A DNA stretch of 64,000 bases from Leptodontidium sp. MPI-SDFR-AT-0119 (GCA_020726505.1 JAHLEZ010000004.1:2542001-2606000); one strand, 5' to 3'; shown: positions 1 through 12,222, counted from the first letter of the stretch. The notes: generated by a model not told the origin, from the letters alone. Made by a program: numbers and translations.

Positions 1-242
1 AGCTCATGGAACGAATCAATGGACACGACCTAGTCGCAAATTCATGCTCTCATACGCTAGAGAAATTGGCTGGTGGTCTGAGGATCTGGATTGGTGGTAA
101 GAACGACGATACGGGCGCTCTGGATAGAGAAGTCAAGAAGGCCATGGTGGATCGATGTCTGAGTATCTCGAGGAGGATAGTGGGCATGCAGGATGCGGGC
201 TACGAGTCGATGACCGACGAGGATACCGGCGAGGGTTGTTGA
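1..242 (+). CDS. 3' end of an unidentified protein gene (partial)
   Basis: The frame is open from the left window edge to a TGA at 240-242, giving about 80 C-terminal residues. The start lies outside the window, so the Met at position 6 need not be the true start. The peptide is mostly helical-looking, with a stretch LAGGLRIWIGGKNDD followed by basic and hydrophobic residues, and it ends in an acidic tail (ESMTDEDTGEGC). I do not recognise the family. It reads toward the nitrite reductase gene on the same strand. That it is a real coding end is inferred from sensible composition and the T-rich sequence after the stop, which looks like a 3' UTR. Confidence 0.45.
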   Translation, partial: LMERINGHDLVANSCSHTLEKLAGGLRIWIGGKNDDTGALDREVKKAMVDRCLSISRRIVGMQDAGYESMTDEDTGEGC

Positions 243-1200
243 TCAACTTGATCCCCTTTTCTTTCTTCCTTGTTATTTGATATCTCGTAGCAGGATGGCT
301 TTCATTCAAAGCGCTGCAGAGTTTCTTCACCTCTTATAAAGTTTAACGCATTTCTTCTCATCCATTTTTTGTCTTGATCTGAATGTGTCTGTCTGCCTGT
401 CTCTCTGTCGCTTTTGTATATTTGATGCGGGTTGGATATATCGGCGTCGGGCTGATGGTGGGTTTTGCTGGCCCTTTTTTTGTTATTGTGGTTGTGTGAA
501 TAACTACCCACCTATCCTACCTGCTTTACCTGTACCTGCCTCGATCTGGTCTGTGCTATGCTAGTGGGTATGATAATGGTAGAGATGGAAATCAATGAAA
601 AGCTCCTCTTGAACCTTATATCAACAATGTATAGTGAGTGACATTAACAAAGTAGCATGTGTATAGACTTCTTGGGGAGACGAGTTTCTCTGCAAAGAGT
701 ACTCACATGGCTTCTACCTAATACTTATGCGGCATGCAAACTACGAATGTCATTTCGACATTCTCGGCATATCTCCATGGAGAATATGTTATTTTTGACC
801 ACATTAGCTAGAATGCTCTAATTTAAGCGTCTTCTTGAGCCTGCTCCTCCCTCACCATCATCCAAGAAACCCGAAAGAAACCCGAGTTCGCAGTTGGGAA
901 ATACTAAATACCTCACTTAACCCGGTCAAGAACAAGAAAGAAAAAGTAAAAAGCAAGGATCTCCTCTCTCCCAACTTCCAAAAGGGCGCCGTGGATATAC
1001 CAATATCTATAACAAATCCTCCTCATCCTCATCCGGCATCTACGGTATCTCCCGCAGCCAGCCCAGCTCCATCTCCCACACGAGCATTTCCTTCGCTTCT
1101 CCGTCCCCTGCAACATCCGCATCCGCCCCACGAACCTCTCGCCTGTCTTCCAATCATAGATTGTCTTGTTCCAATCGGCCAATGAGATGCGAAAGGACTC
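243..1200. other. Intergenic region, no gene supported
   Basis: The sequence holds T-rich and C-rich tracts and short frames of low-complexity Pro/Ser/His composition on both strands, typical of fungal UTR and promoter DNA. The frame at 835-1185 (+) is rich in proline and histidine and overlaps an equally long frame on the other strand, so neither is convincing. Confidence 0.6.
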
Positions 1201-1347
1201 CTTATCACGCTGATCCACCGAAGGCCTTATCAGCTTATCATGCGAGAAGCAATCCTTCTTTGCATTTCCTCGGTGCAACTAACGTCTGAGCTTCATACCT
1301 TACCTACACCTATGGCGGCACTACTCTGCCTCGTCCAGAGAGATAAG
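1201..1347. promoter_or_regulatory. Cluster of four GATAAG sites, likely AreA/NIT2 nitrogen control
   Basis: Perfect GATAAG hexamers occur at 1201-1206, 1226-1231 and 1234-1239 (all read as CTTATC on the plus strand) and at 1342-1347 (plus strand). They lie about 550-700 bp before the nitrite reductase ATG. The wide-domain GATA activators AreA (Aspergillus) and NIT2 (Neurospora) bind such clustered sites upstream of nitrate and nitrite assimilation genes. The sites are seen directly; their function is inferred from the downstream gene. Confidence 0.6.
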
Positions 1348-1885
1348 CAGAAAAGGAAACAAGCTTGCTTCTCCGGCGGCCAGATACACACATAGACACG
1401 GTAGGTAGGGACGTGCGTGGGTGGTAATTGGGGTGTCTGCATTGGATGGGTAGGACTTGTAAGAGGGGGTTTGGAGGAGGGCTGCTTTTCCGAGGATTTG
1501 CGTGGTGAGGTTGTGGAGGAGGGGAGAGGTGCGGGAGAATGCTATGCTCTGCTGGCTATGGATCGTTTTCTGGATAGGTAGTTAGGGAATTGGCGGTATT
1601 TGGATGGGATTGGCTAAGTAGCTTGGTGGGTTTATCTATCTACTTCCTGATCTTTTTTCGAGATCTTTCCCTTCTCCTGGCTCTGTTACTTACTCACTTA
1701 CTTCCTTTCTGTTTTGTTCTGTTTGTGTTCGCATTGACGAAGAAGAAGTGAGAGAAGACTAAGAAGGAAGGAAGGAAGGAAGGTGTGATACTTGACTGTA
1801 TACTTACCTACCTGCCTACCTGCCTCACTCCCTGAACGGGCTCATGATATCAGAGTTGACGTGAGAAGAGAGAAATCATACACAA

Positions 1886-1893
1886 TCCGCGGC
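1886..1893 (+). promoter_or_regulatory. TCCGCGG motif next to the nitrite reductase start
   Basis: TCCGCGGC lies 8-15 bp before the ATG and matches seven of eight bases of the TCCGCGGA palindrome bound by the nitrate-specific activator NIT4; the related NirA site is CTCCGHGG. Its place within the presumed 5' UTR is unusual for an activator site, so it may be a chance match. Confidence 0.2.
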
Positions 1894-1900
1894 TTCCACC

Positions 1901-4900
1901 ATGTCGGGCAATTGGCAACCCCAAGTGCCAGTGACAGAGGTCAATGGCGGACCAATTGAAGGAGGGCCTGATGGCGTGAATGGATCAGAGAACGAGAGCC
2001 ATGAAGGCGCGAGGAAGAAAGTTGTTATTGTGGGATTGGGAATGGTGGGAATAAGTTTCATGTGAGTATTCTATCTGGACAAGCAGCCAGTGAAGAAAAG
2101 TATGGTGCTGATGTTTGGCCATCTAGAGAGAAATTGATGAAGCTGGATGCGAAGAGGAGAGAATACGATATCATTGTCATTGGCGAGGAAGCACATCTAG
2201 CATACAACAGAGTCGGCCTGACGAGTTTCTTCCAACATCGGAAAGTCGAGAATCTGTATCTCAATCCTAAGGAATGGGTAAGCTTCAACCCTCATTCAAA
2301 CTGCAATTGGGAAATTGGCTTATCTTTGTTCAAATAGTATTCCGCCGTCCCAGAAGGCTCCCTCAATTACCACCTCAACACCAAAGTCACCGAGATACAT
2401 CCCGATCAAAAAACAGTCTCTACCTCCTCTGGCGAAACAGTCCCGTACGACGTCCTCGTCCTGGCAACCGGCTCCGATGCCCTCCTCCCCCGACACACAC
2501 CCGGCCACGACGCCAAAGGCGTCTTCGTCTACCGCACAATCGAAGATCTGCAGAACCTCATAACATTCGCGGCAGAAAGGAAAGGCACACATGGCGCTGT
2601 GGTTGGTGGAGGATTGCTCGGTCTCGAAGCTGCAAAGGCCATGATGGATCTGGAATGCTACGAGAAGGTCAAGCTGATTGAGCGGAATCGGTGGGTGTTG
2701 AGCAGACAGTTGGATGGCGATGCGGGTGGCATTGTGGTGGAGCAGGTGCAAGCTCTTGGTCTGGAAGTTATGCTCAGCAAAAGGGTCGGCAAGATCGAGG
2801 TCACGGAGGATAATTGCGTGAAGGGAGTTGTTTTCGAAGATGGGGACCGCATGGACTGCTCAACTATTTGCTTTGCTATCGGTATCAAGGCTAGAGATGA
2901 ACTTGCTCGCAAAGCAGGCATTAAGTGCGCGGATCGTGGTGGTGGAATTGTCGTTGGAGAGGATCTCAGTACCAGCACCAAGGACATCTACGCTATTGGT
3001 GAATGTGCGAGTTGGGAAAATCAAACTTTTGGTCTCATCGCGCCGGGTATCGAGATGGCAGATGTCCTGTCATTCAACCTCACCCAAGCGAAGGTCCATT
3101 CTTACCGCAAGTTTAAACGCCCGGATTTGAGCACCAAGCTGAAGCTGCTCGGTGTTGAAGTCGCCAGTTTTGGGGATTTTTTCGCGGATCGAGATGGGCC
3201 AAAGCATCTCCCTGTGCGTGCTGCGAGGAAGAAAGAGGGTACTCAGAGTCCTGATGCACTCAAGAAACTCACTGATGGACCTGCTCCGTCACCTGTCAAG
3301 GCGTTAACATACAAGGATCCATTCTCGGCTGTGTACAAGAAGTACTTGTTTACCTTGGATGGTAAATATCTTCTTGGAGGAATGATGATTGGAGATACTA
3401 GGGACTACGTTAAGCTGGTACCTATGGTCAAGAACCAGAAGATGCTGGACGTTCCGCCGAGTCAGTTCATTTTGGGAGCTAGTAAAGAGGGAGATGAAGG
3501 CGGCGATGATCTGGACGACGACACACAGATCTGTTCATGTCACAACGTCACCAAAGGCGATGTAGTGACTAGCGTGAAGAACGGTACATGCAAGAGCATT
3601 GGTGATGTGAAGAGTTGCACGAAAGCCGGAACGGGATGCGGAGGCTGCATGCCACTTGTTCAAAGCATATTCAACTCTCAGATGAAGGCCATGGGTCAAG
3701 AAGTGAAGAACCACATCTGCCCGCACTTCAACTACTCACGCGCAGATCTCTACAACATCATCTTCGTGAAGAAGCTGAAGACGCTCGCGGAAGTCATGAA
3801 AGAAGCTGGTAACGATCCCACTAGTCAAGGTTGCGAAGCCTGCAAGCCCAGCATAGGCAACATCTTCTCCTCCCTCCACAACCGCCATGTCATGGAACGA
3901 CCAGTTCATGGTCTACAAGAAACTAATGACCGCTTCCTCGCCAACATCCAACGTAACGGCACATTCTCCATCATCCCTCGCGTTTCCGCTGGTGAGATCA
4001 CACCCAAAAAGCTCATCGTGCTCGGCAACGTCGCGAAGAAATATAACCTGTACACCAAGATCACCGGTGGTCAGCGAATTGATCTCTTCGGTGCAAAGAA
4101 GCATGAGCTGATCCCTATCTGGAAAGAGCTGGTAGAGGGTGGCTTTGAGAGTGGGCATGGCTACGCGAAGAGTTTGAGGACAGTGAAGAGTTGTGTGGGA
4201 AGTACGTGGTGTAGGTATGGTATAGGCGATAGTGTGGGTATGGCGGTTAGGTTGGAAGAGAGGTATAAGAGTATCAGGAGTCCCCATAAGATGAAGGGTG
4301 GTGTGAGTGGATGTGTGAGAGAGTGTGCTGAGGCGCAGAATAAGGAGTGAGTTTTCTCTCCTTACATTTCCCATTTGTTCTAAGCTAACGATTACTCAGC
4401 TTTGGGCTCATTGCATCCGACAAAGGCTTCAACATCTTCGTGGGCGGAAATGGCGGTGCTACGCCAAAGCACTCTGAACTCCTCGCCAAAGATGTACCTC
4501 CCGACGATGTCGTCCCCGTGCTAGATCGCTATCTCATGTTCTACATCCGCACCGCCGACAAACTCCAACGCACAGCTCGCTGGCTTGAGAACCTCCCGGG
4601 CGGCATCAAGTACCTCCGCGAGGTGATCCTCGAAGACAAACTTGGCATCTGCGCTTCCCTTGAAGCCCAAATGGAAGAACTAGTTGGCACTTTCTTCGAC
4701 GAATGGGCTGAGGCAGTCAAAGACCCGGAGAAGAGCAAACAATTCACACAATTCGACAACACGACCGAGACGCTCGAGAACATGGAGCTAGAGCAGGACC
4801 GCGGGCAGACCAGACCCGTCTACTGGGCGAAAGACAGCGCGAAGGTCGATTTCAAGAACACGAAATGGACGAGCCTGACCTGGCAGCCTGTCATTGAAGC

Positions 4901-5426
4901 GAGCCATTTTCGAGGCGCAGACGACGCCCCTAATGGTATCAGTGCCAATATCAAGCGTGGCGATACTCAGCTTGCCGTCTTCAGAGTCCGTGGAAAATAC
5001 CTCGCCAGTCAGCAGATGTGTCCGCATAAACGGGCCTTCGTCCTCTCTGACGGCCTGATCGGTGATTCTAACGATAAGCTCTGGGTTAGTTGTCCGTACC
5101 ATAAACGCAATTTCGAGCTTAACGGCGAAGACCCTGGGCGTTGCCAGAACGACGAGGAGGTCAGTATCGCTGTCTTCCCTGTCGAGGAACGCGAGGATGG
5201 GTGGGTGTATCTTAAATTGCCGCCTGTGCATGAGTTGGATGGTGTTCTTGGGACGAAGAAGTGGATGGTTAAGAAGGGGGAGAGTGGTGAGGGGCCGTTT
5301 GAAAAACTGGATAGACGCATTGGGAAGAATGGCGTTGGGATGAAGGGGAGGAAACCTTTTGAGGCGAAGAAGGAGTTGCTTGCTGCTGGGGGACCCGAGG
5401 AGAAGAGTGGTGGTATTGATTGGTAG
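1901..5426 (+). CDS. niiA: Assimilatory nitrite reductase [NAD(P)H], siroheme type
   Basis: The enzyme reduces nitrite to ammonium with six electrons from NAD(P)H in the cytosol, the second step of nitrate assimilation (niiA in Aspergillus, nit-6 in Neurospora). I place exons at 1901-2061, 2127-2277, 2338-4346 and 4400-5426; they sum to 3,348 nt, an exact 1,115-residue frame, normal for the family. Domains in order: an FAD/NAD(P)H disulfide-reductase-like domain (about 40-440); a BFD-like [2Fe-2S] region with CSC and GTGCGGC (about 503-555); and ferredoxin-like half domains. Next comes the 4Fe-4S/siroheme site, with C-X5-C near 723 (CVGSTWC) and C-X3-C near 763 (CVREC). A C-terminal Rieske domain has CPH near 981 and CPYH near 1005. 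The ATG at 1901 is favoured because it gives the usual short N-terminal extension before [17 protein letters not shown] cluster upstream suggests nitrogen regulation. No lesion is seen. Confidence 0.95.
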
Positions 5427-6880
5427 ATTTACGTTTGTGTGTGTGGGATCACTGGGATACGGCTTCCGTTGATTTTGGTTTATGGTGGTGTATATATGGT
5501 AGATCTTTATGTGCTTGAAGCGATAGATTCCTTTGGTTGGTGGCATAGGTATAAATACATATTGATTATACATTCGCTGACTTGTTCGGTCGTTCATTAC
5601 ACTCTCTACTTGCACATAGATCGCCAACGCAAGGCCCCTTCCTGATACTTAGCGGAAGACAAAACATCCGCGCATACTCATTATAGTTGATGGTCGTTCG
5701 TTATCAAAGCCACTGAGCAAAGCAGCAATCCTCCCAATTCCTCGAATATGAGGATTCATTTCCAAGCTTTAAGCATACCACAACTGGTACTCGAGTTCTT
5801 GATTTACAATTATCTGAGATATTATGAACAGCTTATCAAGATATGATATCGTATTTAAGATCATAATTGAGCATTTGAACTCATCGGATCATGCATCCGA
5901 GCAGTTGAGGCTCAGAATAGATTGTGCATGAGGGATTGTTGACTAGTGTCCGGAGTACCGAGAGTGATTGGATGATATTCAGGGTCAACTGACATGTCAA
6001 GATTTTGGGGCTTCTAGCATGATTCTTATTCTGGCACAAGGCCATCGAAGGGAGGTTGTTCAAACACCATACCTACCTAGGTACCTGCCTTAAAGGAAGG
6101 AGCTGGGTTGAGTCCCCTGCTAAGAGACTGTCACGATGCTTTATCACTCCTTCCTGACGATTAAAACGAACTTATCGGTCTTTTAACGTTGACTTGACCG
6201 TCTCCAGGGCATTAATTTTGCTTTCCGGAAAGCAAGGAGGTACGACTAAAGAGAGGGCTTACCGCTGCCGCGCGAGGCATATCACACTAAAATTTACTCA
6301 TTAAATTAATAATAAAGAATAGACTTATATATATTAGTAAAAAGCTGTGGCTTTAGCTTAGCTTGGCTAAGGATTATATTTAGAAGTAACACGGTCTTTT
6401 TACATATAAATGGTAGGATTATCTTGAGATTCAATAAGTAAACCCCACGACGTGGGCATTGCAAGTTAAGGGTGGGAATGGAAATGGAAATGGAAAATGT
6501 GCATTTGGTTATCTATCCGAACTGACATAGGCTTCCAAAAGAGCTTGCGAGATGTTTATAGAACACGTGAGCCTGTTTTTGGGTATGGAGAGGGGTGTTT
6601 AGGAATGGAGGCTGCTTGGAATATTTGCCTTGTTTGATTGCGGAGCACTTGATGACGATGATGGCTGATATCAATCTTGAGGATCAACCCTCGCATTTGG
6701 GACATGAAGCTCATTGCTTGCACTGGGAATTTGGGAAGTGTCTGACTTACTGAACTCTGGATCAAAAGATTTAACGTACATGGAAATGTTTCATACAAAG
6801 CAAAACAACGGCAGGTTGAAGATATATTACGTGATTTAGAGTTCGAAGTGACGAGAGCTGAACCAAGAAGCTCAACCATC
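5427..6880. other. Gene-free stretch with AT-rich, RIP-like patch
   Basis: After the nitrite reductase 3' UTR there is no supported gene. From about 6,290 to 6,420 the sequence becomes strongly AT-rich (runs of TTAATAATAA and TATATATATTAG), like old repeat DNA degraded by RIP. The minus-strand frame at 6556-6984 has no recognisable features and overlaps the relic on the other strand. Confidence 0.5.
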
Positions 6881-6881
6881 A

Positions 6882-7384
6882 ATGACAAACACCTCGGCAG
6901 CATTTCTCTTCGCCCCTGCCGCAACCCCATTTGAAGTATTATCGCACGGGGCAGCCGACGAACTGGCAGATGTCTGAGCAGCACCCATTCCAGCCGTTGG
7001 TGTTACCACCAGCCCACTGAGCACTTACCTTTCGTCACATATTGTCGAAGACCAGACGCCCATCGACGAAGTCATCTTTGAACCTGATACATGGGTTCAG
7101 CAGTCCTTTTTGGCTTCTTCCAGACCTTATGACTATGATCTCCTTAGAGAATTCGTCCCAACTCTCAACCTGGCACTATGTTGACTTATACGCCGAGAAT
7201 CTAATCCACCAGTCCTACCTGGCAGCTTGGGACAGTTTCCATCAGTAAAGGCGGTATACTATACAGCGCTACCCCTGTGGAGTCAAGGATCCAGGCAACG
7301 GTCTCTTACCCGCGGATATTCGCATGGCTGGCCGTTTCCTTGCTAACGTCTGTTGGTGGCATTCTGTTCGGCTACTTGTACTGA
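6882..7384 (+). pseudogene. Relic of a fungal membrane glycoprotein, C-terminal part
   Basis: Coding-like sequence runs from an ATG at 6882 but changes frame. It begins MTNTSAAFLFAPAAT, meets an in-frame TGA after DELADV, continues in the same frame (IVEDQTPIDEVIFEPDTW), then shifts to DLYAENLIHQSYLAAW, and shifts again to a last segment ending in the hydrophobic stretch IFAWLAVSLLTSVGGILFGY and a stop at 7382-7384. A C-terminal membrane span after a long soluble region is typical of a large fungal family of unknown function. One nonsense codon and about two frameshifts make it dead. The N-terminal part is not found upstream. The family placement is a weak inference. Confidence 0.45.
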
Positions 7385-7612
7385 CGTTTGGGATGGAAGA
7401 CCTGAATTTGCCGAGTAGTGACACTGCTGCGCAAGGAAATGAGATTTTGGATGATCTGGCTGGTTTAGACCTTTTCTAATATTATAAATATTATTATTAG
7501 AAGATAGGCAACATTTACGATCACAGCTGGTGCACTAGAACACGTGCTGCCATGGCCTTGAGGCTCGGCATCCTTGTTGCACAGAGAAGTCATAGTACAA
7601 AGGGTCACATGA

Positions 7613-7945
7613 GGACTGACGCACATCCAGCGGTCCTGCGGTCCAACCAACACGAAGGTCTATATCAAGAGTTATATACTCAGTATCAAAGATAATAGCA
7701 TAGTTTATCTCGAAACCTTTGAATGTACGCTTGAGATTGACGCCCTCGCGGCTGTTGGTAATATTCCTGAAGCTGTGATTGATAGCTATCGTGAAGACAA
7801 CCCTGACCTGATTGGACCTATTCTGACACGCTCAAACAGGGTCCGGAAAGCTAAGATCTCTGGAAGGTGCGATCTGTGGATTCGTCACCATATCCGCCAC
7901 GCTGACCAAGATTCGTTCGATTATTTATTACCAGAATATTTATAA
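7613..7945 (+). pseudogene. Open frame without ATG, unidentified protein fragment
   Basis: A 110-codon frame is open from 7613 to a TAA at 7943-7945 but has no ATG. It reads as credible protein (for example YLETFECTLEIDALAAVGN and PEAVIDSYREDNPDLIGP) and stops where AT-rich, RIP-like DNA starts at about 7,920. It is either an internal exon fragment left after a transposon truncated a gene, or part of an old repeat. I do not recognise the family. Confidence 0.3.
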
Positions 7946-9374
7946 GTAAATTATAATATTTAATATCAAATATCTTTTCCTTTAATTATGATAAACGTTA
8001 TACTTCCCATATATAGGTTTATAAATAACAAATTTAGCCTATAACAAATATAGAGTTACGCATAATTAAATTCTTAACCTACTGCCAGGATTATACAGTA
8101 CTCTACAATTGATTCGACTGTCTCCACAAACGGTACCGACCACACCAGCGCAAGCGGTTTCTATGCATACCTACGAGTACGTAAACAAAGAAAAGTGAGG
8201 GAGGGCTGTGTTGGAAATTGTGCTTTTCGGCGGGGATGCCCGGAGACCCTGTAAAGTGGCCGCTGAAGTAACCATATGTCAAAATAAGCATAAGCTAAGC
8301 GACAAACCAAGGGGCGCACCAATCGTCACTGACATCACCCGCCCGCGCCCGCACAGCCGGGACCAGCATAAAGAACGTCAATTCATTAGTGGGCTCGTTG
8401 CCTCAGACTATAGAATCCGAGGTATCAGCCTCACGATACGTTCGAACCCCGCGCGATGGGAATTTGGGACAAGGGCTCAAGCAGATTTGCAGAGGACGAC
8501 CCACGCTAAAACTGAGAGTCGAAAATGAGTGGCACGTATCTCCAAGCCTCGGAGAGGTCACCAAAGCTGAGTAGCGTGTAGACTCCAAGCACTGCGTAGA
8601 AACCGGGTTGTGTGCAAATCAACCGCTTTCAAGCAGCCCTTGGTGGTGTTAAGGCTTGTTGACGAATCCGCCATGAATTCCTGTAACGGTCCCCTCGGTA
8701 GCTTCTTTCGAGCATAGACAATACTTTTAGCAATTTCTAACCTATGTGGTCGGCCCTCTGATATCTCACCGAGCCACAGTATATCCATGTACGCGCCTTA
8801 GTAGATCGTGGTCATGAGAAGACCTTGGCTGTTGCGTTCTTTCTCGTTCGTTGATTGATACATAGCGAATTAATTTACAAATTTTGCTTGCATGAGGCGA
8901 AGCGAAGTCATCACAGAGCAGTGTAAGGAATTCTTTCACAGAGAAGCTGTTGCTATTGCAAGTTATTGATGCTCACCGTTCTGCTGTCCCATAACTGATC
9001 GACGTGCGACCTGGAAGGAGTCGTTCTCACGCCTGATTCTCCGATCATAACACTATCTCCAGATTGGCATGGAACTGCAAGCTCAGCGTCGAGAGCCTGC
9101 ACGGTGACGTAAGCTAGCCTTAGAGAGGTATTCTGCAGTCTGCCAAGTCGAGCTACGAATTAAGAGGACAGGATATACAGGCGAGGTCGGATTTTCGTAA
9201 CTGGGGACCAATGAGATGAAATCGCCCCGCCAGAAAACTTTTGACGCCGGAGAGATAATTATTGTGTAGTGCCAATCGAGGATAGAATTATATAAGAAGG
9301 CAGGAATGACCCTCTTTTTTAAGTTATTGTATGCTCAACGCTTCAATTAACTTATGTGACTTTCAATTTCTGAA
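7946..9374. other. Gene-free stretch; AT-rich patch then single-copy-like DNA
   Basis: Bases 7,920-8,100 are strongly AT-rich and look like RIP-degraded repeat DNA. From 8,100 to 9,374 the base composition is normal, but the short frames present have no start context, motifs or plausible composition. I see no gene. Confidence 0.5.
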
Positions 9375-10560
9375 ATGAAAAATTCCATGCCGTTTTTTGG
9401 CCTCGCCAATGGCCTAGCCAATGCAAGTCTGGCTGCAGGGAAAAACATTTACGCAGCGAGCTATGCTGGGCCTGTCTTCCGCTTGACCTTGACCGATACC
9501 GATGGATCTTATTCTCTTGAGGAAAGCGATTCGACTCTGGACTGTGGATATAATCCAGGCTGGCTAGAGCTCGACCAAGTAACGGGAACATTATTTTGCG
9601 CAAATGAAGCCTACACAATCCCCAACTCTGGATCATTGTCATCTTTCTCCAGGGACACATTCGCACTTCTGAGCAATGTGGCTACCGATTATGGGCCAGC
9701 ACAGTTGACTTTCTATGCCCCAAATCGTCTGGGGCTAGTACATTATGCCGGAGGCGCTGTATCTGTCTGGGACACATCAAATACTAGCAACTTAGTTGAG
9801 CTACAGAGCTTCCACTACTTCATGGATGCGCCTGGCCCCAACATCACTCTTCAGGACAAACCTTACCCTCACGGCATCGTCTCAGACCCTACCGGGAAGT
9901 TTGTCGTCGTGCTTGATCGTGGCGCTGATACTCTCAGGACTTATTCGGTGGGATGGGATGGCCGTCTCATCGACCTGGGAGCTTACTTCACAGAGCCTGG
10001 GAACGGTCCCCGCCATGCCGTGTTTGTGAAAGGAACGTATAAGACCTTTTTTCTATGTGCTCGGGGAGCTCACGAACTCGCTACACGGCTTCGAAGTGTT
10101 GTACAATACGGATGACACCCTTGGCTTCCACCAGTTCTACAATGACAGCGCCTACCAAACTGGATTTGGCGATGCTTCGGGTCATGCACTCCCCTCTGAG
10201 ATCGCAGTTGCTGAAGGAGGAACGCATATTGTGCTGTCAACACGTAATGATGGGCGAAGCCAGTACAAAGGCGAACCGAGCGATACGATCGTATCTTACA
10301 GCGTGGATTTCGAAACTGGCGATTTAAAACTTGTTGGACTGACGGCTTCGGGTGGTCTATGGCCACGAACATTTGCTCTCAGTGGTGATGGGAGGGTGAT
10401 TGCGATTGCTGACCAGTACAGCGTACCGGGTCGTTTGATTGTATTTGCGAGAGATCCTAAGACGGGAGTTATTGATGACCAGGAACCGTTGGCGACATGG
10501 ACGACAAATATCACGTTGCCAGACGGCCAGAGCATATCGCACATTCTGTGGGATGAGTAA
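9375..10560 (+). pseudogene. Lactonase, 7-bladed beta-propeller, broken by a frameshift
   Basis: Two overlapping frames, 9375-about 10050 and about 10050-10560, together make one beta-propeller protein of the 6-phosphogluconolactonase/muconate-cyclase-like lactonase family. The signs are the start AAGKNIYAASYAGPV, the blade pattern PYPHGIVSDPTGKFVVVLDR, GNGPRHAVF, and a second-half blade WPRTFALSGDGRVIAIADQ. The N-terminus is weakly hydrophobic and could be a poor signal peptide; family members are often secreted. The frame changes at a run of six T's near 10,046-10,052, where five would keep it open. So it is either a true pseudogene or a homopolymer indel in the assembly. No intron signals explain the shift. 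The substrate is unknown. Confidence 0.7.
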
Positions 10561-11775
10561 GCCTCCGAAAATCTTGAAGAGGATGCGCCCTTGTCTTGCT
10601 AATTCTAAGTGTTATGTATCGGTTTCTAAAACGTAGATTATGGGTTGAATTGGTCTGGCTTCCTTGAAGTTGGAAGTTCTACTTGTAGTCGGTTATAAAT
10701 ACTTAGTGCTTTCAATAGTGTACCTTAAAGAACGCATTGTCTACCCAGATGGCAGAAAGTTAAAAGAGGAAGAGCGATATCAGGGGGAGACTGAAGGTAC
10801 TGTGAGAGATCAAGTGCAAGTTCAAGGACAATTGCTACGTGGGTAAATAGATTGACTACAAGTGAAGAAAGTGATCTTAAGGAAACTCTGCCACAAGGAA
10901 TTAGTTATACATATTCATAATGTGATGCAATTCATAAAATGGGTCACCTGATCAGAACCCTAACAGGCACATTGACACGAAATGGACAGCAGCGGCTATC
11001 CATGAGCCAAGCACAAGGAAAGGACACAAGCAAGGCACTTCTTTAAGAAGCCAGACCAGGGGTCGCTGGTCATGATTTCATCGACGAAAAAGGGCGCCAT
11101 GGCCAATCCCAGCCAGCCTCGGCGACCAGCTGGATCCAAGTATGAATAACAAACGAACGAACGAACTCAAGTTGAAGAATTCTCGCACGTCCGCCACGTC
11201 CGCAAAACACCACAGCGCGTACCCCAAGGGCGCAAAAACAGCGACCTCTACCTCTATCTCTACTTTCATCGAGTGAAGAAGAATCTTAACCCCCTTCATC
11301 GCGGGGCGGCCGTTCTCCAGCACGGCAGAGAGCTTCTGAAAGAGAGGCACGGGCTGTTGCTGCAGAGCGACGCCTTCGAGAACACCTGCAGGACAGGATC
11401 CTAGGCGAATAAATCATCATCATTGATTATTTCGAGAAGACAAGCGTGAAAACTGAAGGAGTGCAAGTCCAGCCAGAAACCCAGAACGGCCAGATGAGGT
11501 TCCACACATGGCAGAAAGTCTTGGTAGAAGGGCTCCTTCCCCGATATATGTAGAAATTCCCTTAGGCATTGATCTGTTACCAAATAGACCTAGGAGGCCC
11601 TCATGGGCTATTCGGTGATATGAACGCTATATGTCTAATTACGTGAATCGGCTTCGGGATGATAGTATCATTAAAATAAGTACAATAGACGAAGTAAGGT
11701 CGGAATCGTGTGCTATATGCTATCAAAATTATCTTGATAGGATTGCTAATGGAAATGAAATCGTCAAAATAGACT
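10561..11775. other. No intact gene; unidentified open segment on the minus strand
   Basis: A minus-strand frame without ATG is open over about 11,078-11,409 and reads plausibly as protein (for example VLENGRPAMKGVKILLHSM and VEVAVFAPLGYALWCFADV). A neighbouring short minus-strand frame is at 11,401-11,583. I cannot link them by a convincing intron or assign a family. They may be another gene relic in this decayed region. Confidence 0.3.
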
Positions 11776-12222
11776 GTGGGCATGACTTTTACTAGTTCTG
11801 TATTAAGAACTGGTTTAAAGAGCGTCGTGACGTCTTGTATAGTGCATGACTACTTTGGGAGGGCTTTTTTGCATTCCGCAGTGCAAAGCGGGCACGAAGA
11901 GGTCGTCAAGAAGCTGCTCGACCATGGAGTCGACACATCTGTTGTTGATTATAAGTGGCAGACGGCGCTATACCTTGCTGCACAGCGCTATTCTCCGGAA
12001 ATTCTCCAGCTTCTTTTAGAAAATGAAGCAGATATCGCTGCTCGGGATGGCGAAAGTATGACTCCACTTCACTTTGCATACGAAAGTGGCTTCACGGAGA
12101 TCGTAGACAGCTTGCTCGAGAAGGTGCCAAAAGAGACGCCAAGGCTAAATACGGCATCACCCCAGAGATGCTTTATCCTTTGAGTGGATATTCGGAATCA
12201 TTGAGGCTACTGTCAAGATAAT
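11776..12222 (+). pseudogene. Ankyrin-repeat protein fragment with frameshift
   Basis: The translation shows about three ankyrin repeats: AFLHSAVQSGHEEVVKKLLD, then TALYLAAQRYSPEILQLLL, then TPLHFAYESGFTEIVDSLL. After LLEK near 12,120 the frame runs into a short unrelated tail, while the next frame continues as ankyrin-like sequence (GAKRDAKAKYGITPEML) to a stop near 12,222. One missing base in a GG run explains the change. No upstream domain (NACHT, HET or patatin) is found within 1 kb, so this is the tail of a longer lost gene. Whether the indel is real or an assembly error cannot be told here. Confidence 0.6.

Noticed and set aside
913..1278. Opposed 116- and 121-codon frames upstream of nitrite reductase
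   Set aside because: They overlap on opposite strands, are low-complexity (Pro/His or Arg/Trp-rich), have no introns or motifs, and cover the GATA cluster; promoter DNA explains them better.
4788..5627. 279-codon minus-strand frame
   Set aside because: Lies antisense across the well-supported Rieske-containing last exon of nitrite reductase; a shadow frame.
8440..8460. GTTCGAACCCCGCG stretch resembling a tRNA T-arm
   Set aside because: The bases around it do not form the T-stem, and no acceptor, D or anticodon stems can be built. I found no tRNA gene anywhere in the window.
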